Shown here piece by piece: positions 51,636 through 61,021 of a DNA stretch of 64,000 nt. Where the stretch lies: NCBI RefSeq assembly GCF_018390605.1, contig NZ_JAHBGD010000017.1:284352-348351 (forward strand). The letters run 5' to 3'. The notes beneath the pieces are model-generated. The model was not told the origin of the DNA, made no database searches, and saw only the letters and a program-made list of their open reading frames with translations. Numbering within the stretch: position 1 is the stretch's first letter; each line of letters begins with the position of its first letter. This stretch comes from Ancylobacter defluvii. Lineage in GTDB: Bacteria; Pseudomonadota; Alphaproteobacteria; Rhizobiales; Xanthobacteraceae. The position numbers and the translations under genes were made by a program.

Positions 51636-52346
51636 GTGAATGCTGTCAGCCGCTCCGGCCCGTCCATCCGCTTCCGCGGCCGCTCGTTCATGGCGATGAC
51701 GCTCGTGGCCGATGTGCCGCTCCAGCAGTGGCTCGCCGATTTCGATATCTGGTTGGAACGCTCGCCGGGCTTCTTCACCGGACGGACGGTCGTTCTCGAC
51801 ATGGTTGGCACCGCGGCCAGCAAGGCCGAGGTCGAACGCTGGATCGGCGAGCTCGCGACACGCGGCGTGCGGCTCATCGGGCTCGAGGGCATACGGCCCA
51901 GCATGGTCGATGCCTCCATGCCGCCGCTGCTGCGCGGCGGGCGCGACGCCACCCTCATCATTCCGGACGAACCGGTCGCTGTGCCGGAAGCGCCGCGCAA
52001 GTCGGCCGAACCGGCGGAGCCGGTGAACATGGTCATCGAGCAGCGCGTCAGGTCCGGCCAGTCGATCGTCTGCCTGGAAGGCGATGTGACCATCGTCGGG
52101 TCGGTCGGTGCCGGCGCCGAGATCATCGCCGGCGGTTCCATCCATGTTTATGGCGCTTTGGCGGGCCGGGCGATCGCCGGCGCGACCTTCGGCGCCAAGG
52201 CCCGCATCTTCTGCACGAAGATGGAAGCCGAACTGATTGCCGTCGACGGTATCTACCGGACGGCCGAAGACATCGACGCCAGCCTCCGGGGCCGGCCGGT
52301 GCGGGTATGGACCGAGGATGACGCGTTGCGGCTTGCCGCACTTTAG
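51636..52346 (+). CDS. minC: Septum site-determining protein MinC
   Basis: This 236-residue FtsZ inhibitor starts at a GTG eight bases after GAGGAG. The N-terminal domain (residues about 10-110) includes VPLQQWLADFDIWLERSPGF. After an Ala/Pro linker comes the C-terminal beta-helix: RVRSGQSIVCLEGDVTIVGS, AGAEIIAGGSIHVYGALAGR and ATFGAKARIFCTKMEAELIA. MinC with MinD blocks Z-ring formation at the poles. First gene of minCDE. Confidence 0.93.
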   Translation: MNAVSRSGPSIRFRGRSFMAMTLVADVPLQQWLADFDIWLERSPGFFTGRTVVLDMVGTAASKAEVERWIGELATRGVRLIGLEGIRPSMVDASMPPLLRGGRDATLIIPDEPVAVPEAPRKSAEPAEPVNMVIEQRVRSGQSIVCLEGDVTIVGSVGAGAEIIAGGSIHVYGALAGRAIAGATFGAKARIFCTKMEAELIAVDGIYRTAEDIDASLRGRPVRVWTEDDALRLAAL

Positions 52347-52355
52347 GAGCGAGGC

Positions 52356-53168
52356 ATGGCAAAGATCATTACTGTCACATCGGGCAAGGGCGGCGTCGGC
52401 AAAACGACGACGACCGCCGCGCTCGGTGCCGCGCTGGCGCGCACCGGCGATAAGGTGGTCGTCGTCGATTTCGACGTCGGCTTGCGCAATCTCGATCTCA
52501 TCATGGGAGCCGAGCGGCGCGTCGTTTATGACTTCGTCAACGTCATCCAGGGCGATGCCAGGCTGCCGCAGGCGCTGATCAAGGATAAGCGCCTCGATTC
52601 GCTGTTCCTGCTGCCGGCCTCGCAGACCCGCGACAAGGATGCGCTGACGGAAGAAGGCGTCGACAAGGTCATCGAGGATCTCTCCCGTCATTTCGACTGG
52701 GTGATCTGCGACAGCCCGGCCGGCATCGAGCGCGGCGCGACGCTCGCCATGCGCCATGCCGACATCGCCGTCGTCGTCACCAATCCGGAGGTCTCCTCGG
52801 TGCGCGACAGCGACCGCATCGTCGGCATCCTCGACTCCAAGACGCTGAAGGCGGAGCGCGGCGAAACCGTCGACAAGCGCCTGCTGCTCACCCGCTACGA
52901 TGCCGTCCGGGCCGCGCGCGGCGACATGCTGAAGACCGAAGACGTGCTGGACATCCTCTCGCTGCCGCTGCTCGGCATCGTGCCGGAGAGCCCGGACGTG
53001 CTGAGGGCCTCCAATTTCGGCGTGCCGGTCTCCATCCATGATCCGGACAGCGCGCCGGCCCGCGCCTATAACGACGCCGCCCGGCGGCTGAAGGGCGAGG
53101 ATCTGGCGGTGGAAGTGCCGAAGCAGAAGCTCGGCCTGTTCGGCAAGTTCCTGCGGAGGGCGGCATGA
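52356..53168 (+). CDS. minD: Septum site-determining ATPase MinD
   Basis: This 270-residue deviant Walker ATPase has the P-loop TSGKGGVGKTTTTAALGAAL (residues about 8-27), VVVDFDVGLRNLDLIMGAER, the WVICDSPAGIERGATLAMRH block and LLTRYDA. The C-terminal membrane-targeting helix is LGLFGKFLRRAA. It binds the membrane as an ATP dimer, recruits MinC and is released by MinE. The stop overlaps minE by ATGA. Confidence 0.95.
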   Translation: MAKIITVTSGKGGVGKTTTTAALGAALARTGDKVVVVDFDVGLRNLDLIMGAERRVVYDFVNVIQGDARLPQALIKDKRLDSLFLLPASQTRDKDALTEEGVDKVIEDLSRHFDWVICDSPAGIERGATLAMRHADIAVVVTNPEVSSVRDSDRIVGILDSKTLKAERGETVDKRLLLTRYDAVRAARGDMLKTEDVLDILSLPLLGIVPESPDVLRASNFGVPVSIHDPDSAPARAYNDAARRLKGEDLAVEVPKQKLGLFGKFLRRAA

Positions 53169-53437
53169 CGCTATGGAAGCGGCTTTTCACCAACGGAAGC
53201 GCGCCGCAGGCGCGTGAGCGGCTGCAGATCCTGCTCTCCCACGAGCGCCAGATGCTCGGCGGTGACGACCTGTTGTCCAGCCTGCGCGAGGACATTCTGG
53301 CAGCCGTCGCCAAGCGTGTGCCCTGCGAGCGCGACAGCGTGAAGGTTCGCCTGGAGCGCGGCACGCCGATGTCGGTCCTCGAGATCGAGGTCGAGATCCG
53401 CGGCAATGTCGATCTCCGGATGACGCAAGCCGCCTGA
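53165..53437 (+). CDS. minE: Cell division topological specificity factor MinE
   Basis: A 90-residue protein of the usual MinE length. The N-terminal membrane and MinD-binding part is ARERLQILLSHERQMLGGDD, and the dimerisation domain includes LREDILAAVAKRVPCERDSV and VKVRLERGTPMSVLEIEVEI. It stimulates MinD ATPase to drive the pole oscillation that places the septum. Last gene of the operon. Confidence 0.93.
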   Translation: MTLWKRLFTNGSAPQARERLQILLSHERQMLGGDDLLSSLREDILAAVAKRVPCERDSVKVRLERGTPMSVLEIEVEIRGNVDLRMTQAA

Positions 53438-53667
53438 GGGCGGACCTGACACCCGCGACAGTGCCGCCAATGTCGTCCGTGATGACGGCACCCGGCGGCA
53501 CCGAGGCCAGAGGCACCGACGAACCGGCTCGTGATCGCCGGTGCCCTTATTCCTGTCGGCCGCCTCCGGAGGGGCGGCGGCCTCGCTTGCCGAGTGTGCG
53601 ATATCGCGGCCGCTCCTTGCGCGGACACCGCAAAAGCCTTCCCGACGAGCCGGTCCCCTCGCTCTGC

Positions 53668-54801
53668 TCACTCCTTTTGCTGCTTCTGCCGGTCGGCCTG
53701 GCGCCGACGCACGGCCTTCTGCTCGTCATTGGGATGGGCGCGATTGGTGAAGCGCGCATTGCCGAGGCCGGTGCCGATCGTCAGCACGCCCCAGCGCTCG
53801 ACATCCTGCATGAAGGGCACTTCGCTCAGCCCCTGCACGACGGCGTCATTGTGCATCGTCACCGCCGTCTCATGTCCGCCGATAGAAGGGATGGCCTCCC
53901 ACACCGCGGCCGGGAGGTTGAAGCGGCTGCTCTCCCAGTTGCCGGGTAGGTTCTGCGCGCCGTTCTCGATCGAGCCGTCGGCCGCGACCGAGCCGGGACA
54001 GCCGACGCCGATGAACGGCGCCAGACGCAGCCCGTCCTTTTCCGCCTGCCCGATCAGATTCTCCAGCATCGACACCAGGCGTTCCACGGCCTCGTCGCGC
54101 CCCAGCTTCTCCTCAGCGTGCGGCCACAGCTCCATGCTGCGTATCCGCGCCTTGGAGAGGTCCTCGGCCTTGTCGAGATTCAACCGGACGATGCCGCAGC
54201 GAATATTGCTGCCACCGATATCGATGGCGAGGATGTCGTCGAAGCTGGCGAACATCCAACTCGGGGCCAGATGCGCGCCCCCGATCAGGCCAGCTTCGTC
54301 CGGGTCATTGTGAATGGGGCGTAGCTCGATCTCGATGCCCTCCGCACGCGCCAGCAGTTCGGTGCGGGCAACGGCGATCTCGGCGAAGCGACCCGCCTTC
54401 AGCCCGCCGCCAATGGCGATCCGTTCGGTATCGCGCCAGGCTTCGGTGCGCAGCAGCCGCCGGATGACGGCGAACAACTCACCGGCATAGTCCTCGACCG
54501 CGCTGTGGACGAGCGCCTGCTCATGTGGCTTGCCGTCCGCCAGCGCCTCGTCGATCCTGGATTTGGAGATGTCCTCGATCGGGACGTCTCCGAGCAGCGC
54601 AAGCTTGCGGTCCGTGAGGTCGCGCCATCGCGCGAGACTTTCGAAGAAGGCGGCGCGCCGGGCGCGGTCTCCCAGGAAGCCGTCGCCGTCGCGCAGTTGC
54701 GCGTTGAAGCTATCGACGGTCACCGCGGCAAGGGTCGAGGCGCCGTGAACCGTGACATTGGGCGGCGTCTCGTTCGATTTTCTGGCCATTTTGCCGCTCA
54801 T
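53668..54801 (-). CDS. ROK-family protein (sugar kinase-like)
   Basis: A 377-residue protein from MSGKMARKSNETPPNVTVHG. After an N-terminal helical region of about 180 residues it shows the ROK/actin-fold ATPase: ILAIDIGGSNIRCGIVRLNL, FIGVGCPGSVAADGSIENGA, then VTMHNDAVVQGLSEVPFM with the catalytic Asp and GVLTIGTGLGNARFTN. The ROK zinc motif CxCGxxGC is absent. The long N-terminal part, which lacks a helix-turn-helix I can identify, is unlike a plain glucokinase. Substrate unknown. The C-terminus is very Gln/Lys/Arg-rich. Confidence 0.75.
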   Translation of the reverse strand: MSGKMARKSNETPPNVTVHGASTLAAVTVDSFNAQLRDGDGFLGDRARRAAFFESLARWRDLTDRKLALLGDVPIEDISKSRIDEALADGKPHEQALVHSAVEDYAGELFAVIRRLLRTEAWRDTERIAIGGGLKAGRFAEIAVARTELLARAEGIEIELRPIHNDPDEAGLIGGAHLAPSWMFASFDDILAIDIGGSNIRCGIVRLNLDKAEDLSKARIRSMELWPHAEEKLGRDEAVERLVSMLENLIGQAEKDGLRLAPFIGVGCPGSVAADGSIENGAQNLPGNWESSRFNLPAAVWEAIPSIGGHETAVTMHNDAVVQGLSEVPFMQDVERWGVLTIGTGLGNARFTNRAHPNDEQKAVRRRQADRQKQQKE

Positions 54802-54901
54802 CCATGCCCCCCTTGCGTTACCGCTTGCATCTGCGCGCCCGTCCGGTCGCGGACATGCATCAGCCAACGATCCGGCTCCCCGCGAAGTTCCGCCGGTAAC
54901 G

Positions 54902-54919
54902 CCTTCGGCATGCCGAAGG
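54902..54919. promoter_or_regulatory. 18-bp perfect palindrome between ROK and GT2 genes
   Basis: CCTTCGGCATGCCGAAGG is a perfect inverted repeat about 100 bp upstream of the ROK start and 190 bp before the GT2 gene, in the 300-bp divergent gap 54802-55108. It could be an operator or a cruciform-forming element. I see nothing else in the gap. Confidence 0.4.
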
Positions 54920-55108
54920 TGGCAGAAGCGAGAGAAAAATCCCCGGCGCGCGCCAGAGTCCCGCTCCTTCTGCGGTGCCAAAGGTCGCACGACGCTGCGG
55001 AAATTGACGAGGCGCTGATTTTCGCCGTTAACTGGATGCTTATTGCGTTTTCATGCTGATTTCATCGAAGCCAGATAGTATCGGCCGCCTGATCGAGATT
55101 GCGATACG

Positions 55109-55900
55109 ATGCGTGTTTCAGTGGTAATCCCTGCCTATAACGAAGCCGGCAATATCGGCCGCCTCGTTATGGAAACCTTCAACGTCCTGCCTGAGGACAT
55201 CCTCGGAGAGGTGGTCGTCGTAGACGACTGCAGCGACGATGGCACGCGCGCCGAGATCAAGGCGTTGATGGCGACCTATCCGCGCTTGCGCTATCTGCGC
55301 CACGGCCATCGTGCCGGCCAGAGCGCTGGCCTGCGCACCGGCATATTCGCCGCCGGTTTCCCGGTGATCGCCACCATGGATGGCGATGGCCAGAACGATC
55401 CTGCCGACATTCCGGCACTGCTCGCCAAAATCGCCCCGCCCGGCGGCAAGGGGCCGGCGCTGGTCGGCGGCCTGCGCGCCCGTCGGCTGGCCACCGGCTC
55501 ACGGCGCTTCGCCTCGACATTCGCCAATGGGCTGCGCACCCGGTTGCTGAAGGACGATTGCCCGGATACCGGCTGCGGCATCAAGGTCTATTGGCGCGAG
55601 GCCTTCCTGCGCCTGCCCTATTTTTCCAGCATGCACCGCTACCTGCCGGCACTGTTCCTCAGCTATGCGCATGAGGTCGCCTATGTACCGGTGAACGATC
55701 GGCCGCGCGTGGCCGGCACCTCGAAATACACCAATTTCGGACGCGCACTGGTCGGTGCGTACGATCTGTTCGGCGTGGTCTGGCTGCGGCGCCGCACTCT
55801 CGTGCCGCCGATTGCCGAGGACAGCGGCGCCGCCATCCCGCTGCGGCCGGCAACGCTTCCCTCGACCAGCAAGGCCGATGTGGATACCGCCAGCCTCTAG
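55109..55900 (+). CDS. Family 2 glycosyltransferase (dolichyl-phosphate-mannose-synthase-like)
   Basis: A 263-residue GT-A enzyme: VSVVIPAYNEAGNIGRLVME at the N-terminus, VVVDDCSDDGTRAEIKALMA, and the metal-binding ATMDGDGQNDPADIPALLAK. GCGIKVYWREAFLRLPYFSS and VNDRPRVAGTSKYTNFGRAL are typical of the DPM/ArnC/GtrB branch that makes polyprenyl-phosphate sugars. No membrane helices at the C-terminus. Next to it, tail-to-tail, lie a LABN protein and an ArnT-like transferase that could use such a lipid-linked sugar for lipid A. Confidence 0.85.
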   Translation: MRVSVVIPAYNEAGNIGRLVMETFNVLPEDILGEVVVVDDCSDDGTRAEIKALMATYPRLRYLRHGHRAGQSAGLRTGIFAAGFPVIATMDGDGQNDPADIPALLAKIAPPGGKGPALVGGLRARRLATGSRRFASTFANGLRTRLLKDDCPDTGCGIKVYWREAFLRLPYFSSMHRYLPALFLSYAHEVAYVPVNDRPRVAGTSKYTNFGRALVGAYDLFGVVWLRRRTLVPPIAEDSGAAIPLRPATLPSTSKADVDTASL

Positions 55901-56748
55901 ACCCCCAACCGGCGGACGCCGCGGGTAAGCACGGTCAGCCGGTCGCGGATGGCACCGGCCACGGCGTCGAGATCACCGCGCAGCTTCGCCTGCACAGCGA
56001 GCCCGAAGCGGCTCAGCTCGCTTTCGAGGCGCTCATCCGAAAACAGGTCGGCGTGGCTGACATAGAAGATCTGCCGCAGCACGACCGCGAGGGTCAGCAC
56101 CATCGCGATGGCGATGGTGACATCGGACAGGAAATGAGCTCCGAAGGCCACGCGGTTGAGCGAAACCATCGCGATGACCGTGGCGAGCATCGCGACGACG
56201 CGCCAGCGCCAGGGGCGCGGCACGAACAGGGCGAGCGGCAGCAGGCAGGCGATGGTCGCCGCCTCGCCGGACACGAAGGAGCGGTGTGCGAAGCTCTGGC
56301 CGAAGGACCAGGCGTCGATGAACGGCACGGATCCGCCGAACTCCTCCACCTTCACCGGCCGCGGGCGGCCCCAGAAGGTCTTGAACACGCCGTTCACCAG
56401 CAACACCGGCCCCAGCAGATAGAGGGTGGTGAAATAAAGCGAGAAGCGCGGCGGCAGCAGGCAGGGCCGGCACGGATGCAGCAGCTTCAGCGCCAGCGCG
56501 ACGATAACCACCACCGCCACCGTGACGGGAATGTTGCTGCCCGCCATGCGCAAATCCTGCAGCGTGCCATTCTGCGCCAGCGGGAAACCGACGCCCGGAA
56601 CGTAGAACTGACGGGTGACGGCGAGATCGATATCCGGAACCAGGATGAAGGCCGCGGAGAGCAGAAAAGTCGCAAGGATGCAGGCCAGCACCCGGTTCTC
56701 GATGCAAAATGTCTTGAACCGCACCCCAAACGTCGCCACCGACTGCAT
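55897..56748 (-). CDS. PAP2-family phosphatase (lipid phosphatase-like)
   Basis: A 283-residue membrane protein with several helices and the three PAP2 motifs. KTFWGRPRP gives K-x6-RP. RSFVSGEAATIACLLPLALF has SGE in place of PSGH, as in some LpxE/LpxF-like members. NRVAFGAHFLSDVTIAIAMV supplies the catalytic His and Asp. It probably removes phosphate from lipid A or another isoprenoid or phospholipid in the periplasm. It overlaps the GT2 gene tail-to-tail by 4 bp. Confidence 0.82.
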   Translation of the reverse strand: MQSVATFGVRFKTFCIENRVLACILATFLLSAAFILVPDIDLAVTRQFYVPGVGFPLAQNGTLQDLRMAGSNIPVTVAVVVIVALALKLLHPCRPCLLPPRFSLYFTTLYLLGPVLLVNGVFKTFWGRPRPVKVEEFGGSVPFIDAWSFGQSFAHRSFVSGEAATIACLLPLALFVPRPWRWRVVAMLATVIAMVSLNRVAFGAHFLSDVTIAIAMVLTLAVVLRQIFYVSHADLFSDERLESELSRFGLAVQAKLRGDLDAVAGAIRDRLTVLTRGVRRLGV

Positions 56749-56862
56749 CGCGCCCCGCCTCGCTGTCCCGCCTGCGCGGAGTCAAAAAGGGCTCGATGAA
56801 ACGCCGATGAAGCGCAGATAAAACATTAACGAAAGCTGTGGGCAAAGCCGCTTTGCCGCATC

Positions 56863-57192
56863 TCAGCCGGCGGCGTCGGTCCGGTGCTCCGGCCGGGCGA
56901 CCACGACGGGCGTGCGCCCCAGCCGCTCGCGGATCACGAAGTAGATGTTGCGGGCATAGATGAGCAGGCCCGCCGCCTGGCCGAGGATGAACACCGGATC
57001 CTCGCGATAGATCGCATAGGCCAGCAGCGTCACGCCGCCGGCGATGGAGAACACCCAGAACGCGAACGGCACCACGCTGCGGCGCGCCCGTTCGCTGGCG
57101 ATCCACTGGACCAGGAAGCGGCCGGTGAACAGTGCCTGTCCGATGAAACCCACGATGAGCCACGGCGTGATGGTCAGCGACATCATGCTCAT
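56863..57192 (-). CDS. Lipid-A-disaccharide-synthase N-terminal-domain (LABN) protein
   Basis: A 109-residue membrane protein with three hydrophobic helices: ITPWLIVGFIGQALFTGRFL, then PFAFWVFSIAGGVTLLAYAI and DPVFILGQAAGLLIYARNIY. The motif TGRFLVQWIASERARRSVVP is the LABN signature. Such proteins commonly accompany GT2 and ArnT-like genes in lipid A modification loci and are thought to help flip or scaffold. The start of the downstream ArnT-like gene follows, with a 4-bp overlap of open frames. Confidence 0.85.
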   Translation of the reverse strand: MSMMSLTITPWLIVGFIGQALFTGRFLVQWIASERARRSVVPFAFWVFSIAGGVTLLAYAIYREDPVFILGQAAGLLIYARNIYFVIRERLGRTPVVVARPEHRTDAAG

Positions 57193-58889
57193 GATCCTTT
57201 CGTTGCGTTGGCCGGCGTGGCCAGGATTTGCAGCGTCATCCAGCGGCCATTGCCAAGATTGAACCCCGACACGGTATCAATCAGCGCCGCCTGCTGGCCA
57301 AGCTCGCGCTCGCGGGCCTCGAAGGCCGCCCGCTGGCGATCGGTCACCGCGACCACCCGGCAGCCCGGCCCGGCGAGAAAATCCGCCGCTTCCGCGCCGG
57401 TTCCATGCCGGGTATCGGTGCCAAGCACGAACAATGTGCTCGCCTCGGTAAATCCGGAGACCAGCACCTGCGGATCGGGACATGGCGCATGGGCGGCGAT
57501 GGAGCGGGCGACCTGCGGCGAGACCCACAGTGCCTCAAGGCGTGGCGCCGCCACGCCGAAGCCGAGCCCATAAAGCACCACCGCCTGCGCGATGAGCAGC
57601 GGATAGGTCGCCTCCAGCGTCGCGCTCAACGCCCGATAGGCCGCAAAGCCACCGATGACGGTGGCAAGCGCGACCAGCCCCAGCGCCTCGGCTGGCAGCA
57701 GCCCCGACAGTCTGTGGAGAACGACGACCAGGCCGATGCCGGCGAGAATGCCGCCAACGGCGGCGGCCAGCGCCAGCAGCCGCGCCCAGCCCGCCGGCGG
57801 GGTCAACCGACCGGAAGCGAGGGCAGCGCCGGCCAGCAGCGCGATGGCCGGGTAGGTCGGCAGGGTGTAGTGCGGCAGCTTGGTCGCGAACAGCTCGAAG
57901 GCGATCCAGAACGGCACGATCCAGCACAGGGCGAAGCGCACCGCCGGCACGGACCGGCTCGACCACACCCAGGGCGCGGCGATCGCCGCCAGCGCCGCCC
58001 CGGGCCAGAAGATGACGAAGAAGGCGAGGAGATGCGCGCCGGGCGGCGCGCCATGCGACTCCTGCCCGGTTGCCACCTTGCCGAGCAGGTCGTTGCCAAC
58101 AGCCTCATGGAAGAATGCCATGCCGGTATTGAGCCAAATGGCGATGAGCCAGGGCAGCACGATCAGCAGCAAGAAGGGCACGCCGATCATCGGCCTGAGC
58201 GGCTTCAGCCAGGCGCCACGCCGCTCCCAGGCCAGGAGGCCGAGCACGGTGAAGCCGGCCAGCATCGGCACGATCGGTCCCTTGATCAGGATCCCGCCAC
58301 CCATGGCGCCCCAGAACAGCAGCGTCCAGCCGAGCGGCACCTTCTCGTCCGCTCGTGCGCTATGGAGCCGCGCCAGCACCAGCTGCCCGGTCACCGCGAA
58401 GGCGAGCAATGTTGCGTCGGTCTTGGCGAGCCGTGCCTCGGCCCCGAGAATCAGCGATGCGGCGAGCAGCGCGGCACCGAAGAAGGCGGCACGCGGGCTG
58501 AACAGCCTCAGCCCCACAGCATGCGTCACCAGCACGGCGATCAGCGCGGCGAACAGCGAGGGCAGCCGATACGCCCAGATCGGCGCTTCCGGCGCCAGTC
58601 CGGTGAGCTTCACCGCCGCCGTCTGCAGCCAATAGATGCCGATCGGCTTCTTGAAGCGGTATTCGTCGCCGAGCCGAGGCGCGACATAATCGCCGCTCTC
58701 CACCATCTGCCGCGAGGCCTGCGCGAAGCGCGCCTCGTCGCGGTCGATCACCGGCAGGGTGAAGAAACCGGGCAACACACAGGCGAAGAACAGCAGCACC
58801 AGGAGAAGACGGGCATGGCGTTCGCCGAGGCCGGCAAGGGAGGTAGCGCCGAGGCGCCCGCTGCGCAGGGATCCGGCTGCATCGCTCAT
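57189..58889 (-). CDS. ArnT-like family 39 glycosyltransferase
   Basis: A 566-residue membrane enzyme from MSDAAGSLRSGRLG. After the first helix (RLLLVLLFFACVLPGFFTLP) the active-site loop IDRDEARFAQASRQMVESGD and the EYRFKKPIGIYWLQTAAVKL block are typical of ArnT/PMT enzymes. About a dozen helices follow and a C-terminal periplasmic domain. It would transfer a sugar from polyprenyl phosphate to lipid A or another envelope acceptor. Although the stop overlaps the LABN start region, the order on the minus strand is ArnT-like first, then LABN, then PAP2. Confidence 0.85.
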   Translation of the reverse strand: MSDAAGSLRSGRLGATSLAGLGERHARLLLVLLFFACVLPGFFTLPVIDRDEARFAQASRQMVESGDYVAPRLGDEYRFKKPIGIYWLQTAAVKLTGLAPEAPIWAYRLPSLFAALIAVLVTHAVGLRLFSPRAAFFGAALLAASLILGAEARLAKTDATLLAFAVTGQLVLARLHSARADEKVPLGWTLLFWGAMGGGILIKGPIVPMLAGFTVLGLLAWERRGAWLKPLRPMIGVPFLLLIVLPWLIAIWLNTGMAFFHEAVGNDLLGKVATGQESHGAPPGAHLLAFFVIFWPGAALAAIAAPWVWSSRSVPAVRFALCWIVPFWIAFELFATKLPHYTLPTYPAIALLAGAALASGRLTPPAGWARLLALAAAVGGILAGIGLVVVLHRLSGLLPAEALGLVALATVIGGFAAYRALSATLEATYPLLIAQAVVLYGLGFGVAAPRLEALWVSPQVARSIAAHAPCPDPQVLVSGFTEASTLFVLGTDTRHGTGAEAADFLAGPGCRVVAVTDRQRAAFEARERELGQQAALIDTVSGFNLGNGRWMTLQILATPANATKGS

Positions 58890-59247
58890 CGTCCGCTCGA
58901 TCTCCGTTCGGTCGGGCGCCGTCACCCACGTTGCCGCCTTCCTTGCTACTAGCACGTGACGGTCGTGTGATCGATCTGTGGCGAAGCGGCGTCCATGCGC
59001 CCAACCGTCTTCCCCCACCCGTCTTCCCGAAGCATCTTCCGTGCCGCATTCCCGCCCGCATGGCCCGGCAACAATTGGCGGGCGGGAGTTGGCTGGCGAG
59101 AGGTGGCTGGGCAAGCGACGCGAACACGGCTATGGAACGGCCGCGATCACACTGACGGTGTGGCTCCTCCTCTCCGCCCCGCCGTGCACCGGCGGGACAA
59201 ATCGGATAGGAAGACGGAATGACGGTGGAACGCCTTACGGTGAGTCT
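58890..59247. other. Divergent intergenic region, ArnT-like / kdsD
   Basis: About 360 bp without a convincing gene. It should hold the promoters of the lipid A group (minus) and of the Kdo operon (plus). Open frames across it on both strands have no ribosome site and are extensions of the flanking genes. Confidence 0.4.
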
Positions 59248-60255
59248 ATGCTGAACAGGACCCTTCCAGCCGAACGGGCCGACAGCCCCGGTGTCGCCTC
59301 GCTGCTGCGCACGCTGCATAAAGCTTCCGAGGCGATCGAGACGCTTTCCGATCTCGTTCGGAGCGACGAGGTTCTGCGCACCGCCTTCGACGCGGCAGTG
59401 GAACTGGTGGCGAACCGCAAGGGCCGGCTGATCATCTCCGGGGTCGGCAAGAGCGGGCATATCGGCCGCAAGATCGCCGCCACCATGGCGTCGACCGGCA
59501 CGCCGGCCTTCTTCGTGCACCCGACCGAGGCCAGCCACGGCGATCTCGGCATGATCGCCTCCGACGACACGCTGCTGCTGCTGTCCTGGTCAGGCGAAAC
59601 CGCCGAGCTCGCCAATGTGCTCGCCTACGCCAGACGCTTCGACATCCCGCTCATCGCCCTGACCTCGCGCGAAGACAGCGCGCTCGGCCGCAACGCCACC
59701 GTATTGCTGAGCCTGCCGCAGGTGGCGGAAGCCTGTCCGCACGGCCTGGCGCCGACCACCTCGACGCTCCTGCAACTGCTCGTCGGCGATGCGCTCGCCA
59801 TCGCGCTGCTGGAGCATCGCGGTTTCACGCCGCAGGATTTCGGCATCTTCCATCCCGGCGGCAAGCTCGGCTCGCAGCTGCGCCCGGTCGGCGAAATCGC
59901 CCATGCCGGCGAAGAAATGCCGCTCATCGCCATAGGCATGCGGATGAGCGACGCACTGCTGGTGATGTCCAGCAAGGGTTTCGGCGTGGTCGGCATCGTC
60001 GATCGATCCGGCGCCCTCGCCGGGGTCATCACCGATGGCGATCTGCGCCGCCACATGGCACCGGACCTGCTGCAGCAGCTGGTCGAGACCGTGATGTCGA
60101 AGCGCCCGCGCGTCGTGGACGAAGCGATGCTGGCGGCGCGCGCCCTGCTGCTGATGCAGTCGGAGAAGATCACCGTCGCCTTCGTGGTGGATTCCCAGCG
60201 GCGCCCGCAAGGCATCGTCCACATCCACGATCTGCTGCGTGCGGGCGTCGCATGA
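59248..60255 (+). CDS. kdsD: Arabinose-5-phosphate isomerase (KdsD/KpsF)
   Basis: This 335-residue enzyme converts ribulose 5-phosphate to arabinose 5-phosphate, the first step to Kdo. The SIS domain shows [40 protein letters not shown] and [32 protein letters not shown] links to two CBS domains ([40 protein letters not shown]). It is ATGA-coupled to kdsB. Confidence 0.93.
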   Translation: MLNRTLPAERADSPGVASLLRTLHKASEAIETLSDLVRSDEVLRTAFDAAVELVANRKGRLIISGVGKSGHIGRKIAATMASTGTPAFFVHPTEASHGDLGMIASDDTLLLLSWSGETAELANVLAYARRFDIPLIALTSREDSALGRNATVLLSLPQVAEACPHGLAPTTSTLLQLLVGDALAIALLEHRGFTPQDFGIFHPGGKLGSQLRPVGEIAHAGEEMPLIAIGMRMSDALLVMSSKGFGVVGIVDRSGALAGVITDGDLRRHMAPDLLQQLVETVMSKRPRVVDEAMLAARALLLMQSEKITVAFVVDSQRRPQGIVHIHDLLRAGVA

Positions 60256-60995
60256 AGGCCGATACGCTGGTGCTGATTCCGGCGCGGATGGCCTCCACCC
60301 GCCTGCCGGGCAAGCCGCTCGCCGATATCGCCGGTGCACCGATGATCGTGCAGGTCGCCCGCCGCGCGGCTGAGGCGGATATCGGCCGCGTGGTGGTCGC
60401 CGTCGACCATGCCGAGACGCTCGCCGCCGTCACCGGGGCCGGTTTCGAGGCGGTAATGACTCGTGCCGACCATCCCTCCGGCTCCGACCGGATCTTCGAG
60501 GCACTGGAGCTTGTCGATCCGCAGGCCCGTGCGCGCTATGTGGTGAACGTGCAGGGCGACCTGCCGACCATCGAGCCGGAAAGCGTCCGCGCCGCCCTCG
60601 CTCCGCTCGCCGATGACGGCGTGGATATTGCCACGCTCTGCGTCGAGATCGTCCGCGAGGAGGAGCGCAGCAACCCGAATGTGGTGAAGGTCGTCGGCTC
60701 GCCACTGTCCGACACCCGCCTGCGCGCGCTTTATTTCACCCGTGCCACCGCCCCCCATGGCGACGGGCCGCTCTATCACCATATCGGGCTCTACGCGTAT
60801 AAGCGTGCGGCGCTGGAGCGCTTCGTGGCGTTGCCCCCCTCGCCGCTGGAGCGGCGGGAGAAGCTGGAGCAGCTGCGGGCACTGGAGGCCGGCATGCGCA
60901 TCGATGTCGAGATCATCGCGTCGGTGCCGGTCGGCGTCGATACGCCGGAGGACCTCGAACGCGCCCGCCACATGCTGGCGGGATCGCCCGCCTGA
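60252..60995 (+). CDS. kdsB: CMP-Kdo synthetase (KdsB)
   Basis: A 247-residue cytidylyltransferase that activates Kdo with CTP for lipid A core assembly. It shows [20 protein letters not shown], then [20 protein letters not shown] and [20 protein letters not shown], the [16 protein letters not shown] block and [20 protein letters not shown]. All are KdsB hallmarks. Cytoplasmic. Followed 26 bp later by kdsA. Confidence 0.95.
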   Translation: MKADTLVLIPARMASTRLPGKPLADIAGAPMIVQVARRAAEADIGRVVVAVDHAETLAAVTGAGFEAVMTRADHPSGSDRIFEALELVDPQARARYVVNVQGDLPTIEPESVRAALAPLADDGVDIATLCVEIVREEERSNPNVVKVVGSPLSDTRLRALYFTRATAPHGDGPLYHHIGLYAYKRAALERFVALPPSPLERREKLEQLRALEAGMRIDVEIIASVPVGVDTPEDLERARHMLAGSPA

Positions 60996-61021
60996 CGGCC
61001 GATGGGCCAGGAGTTCAGAAC

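Noticed and set aside
57228-58952. A 574-codon plus-strand frame over the ArnT-like gene
   Set aside because: The translation is Arg/Gln/Gly/His-rich and lacks structure. The minus strand encodes an obvious membrane glycosyltransferase.
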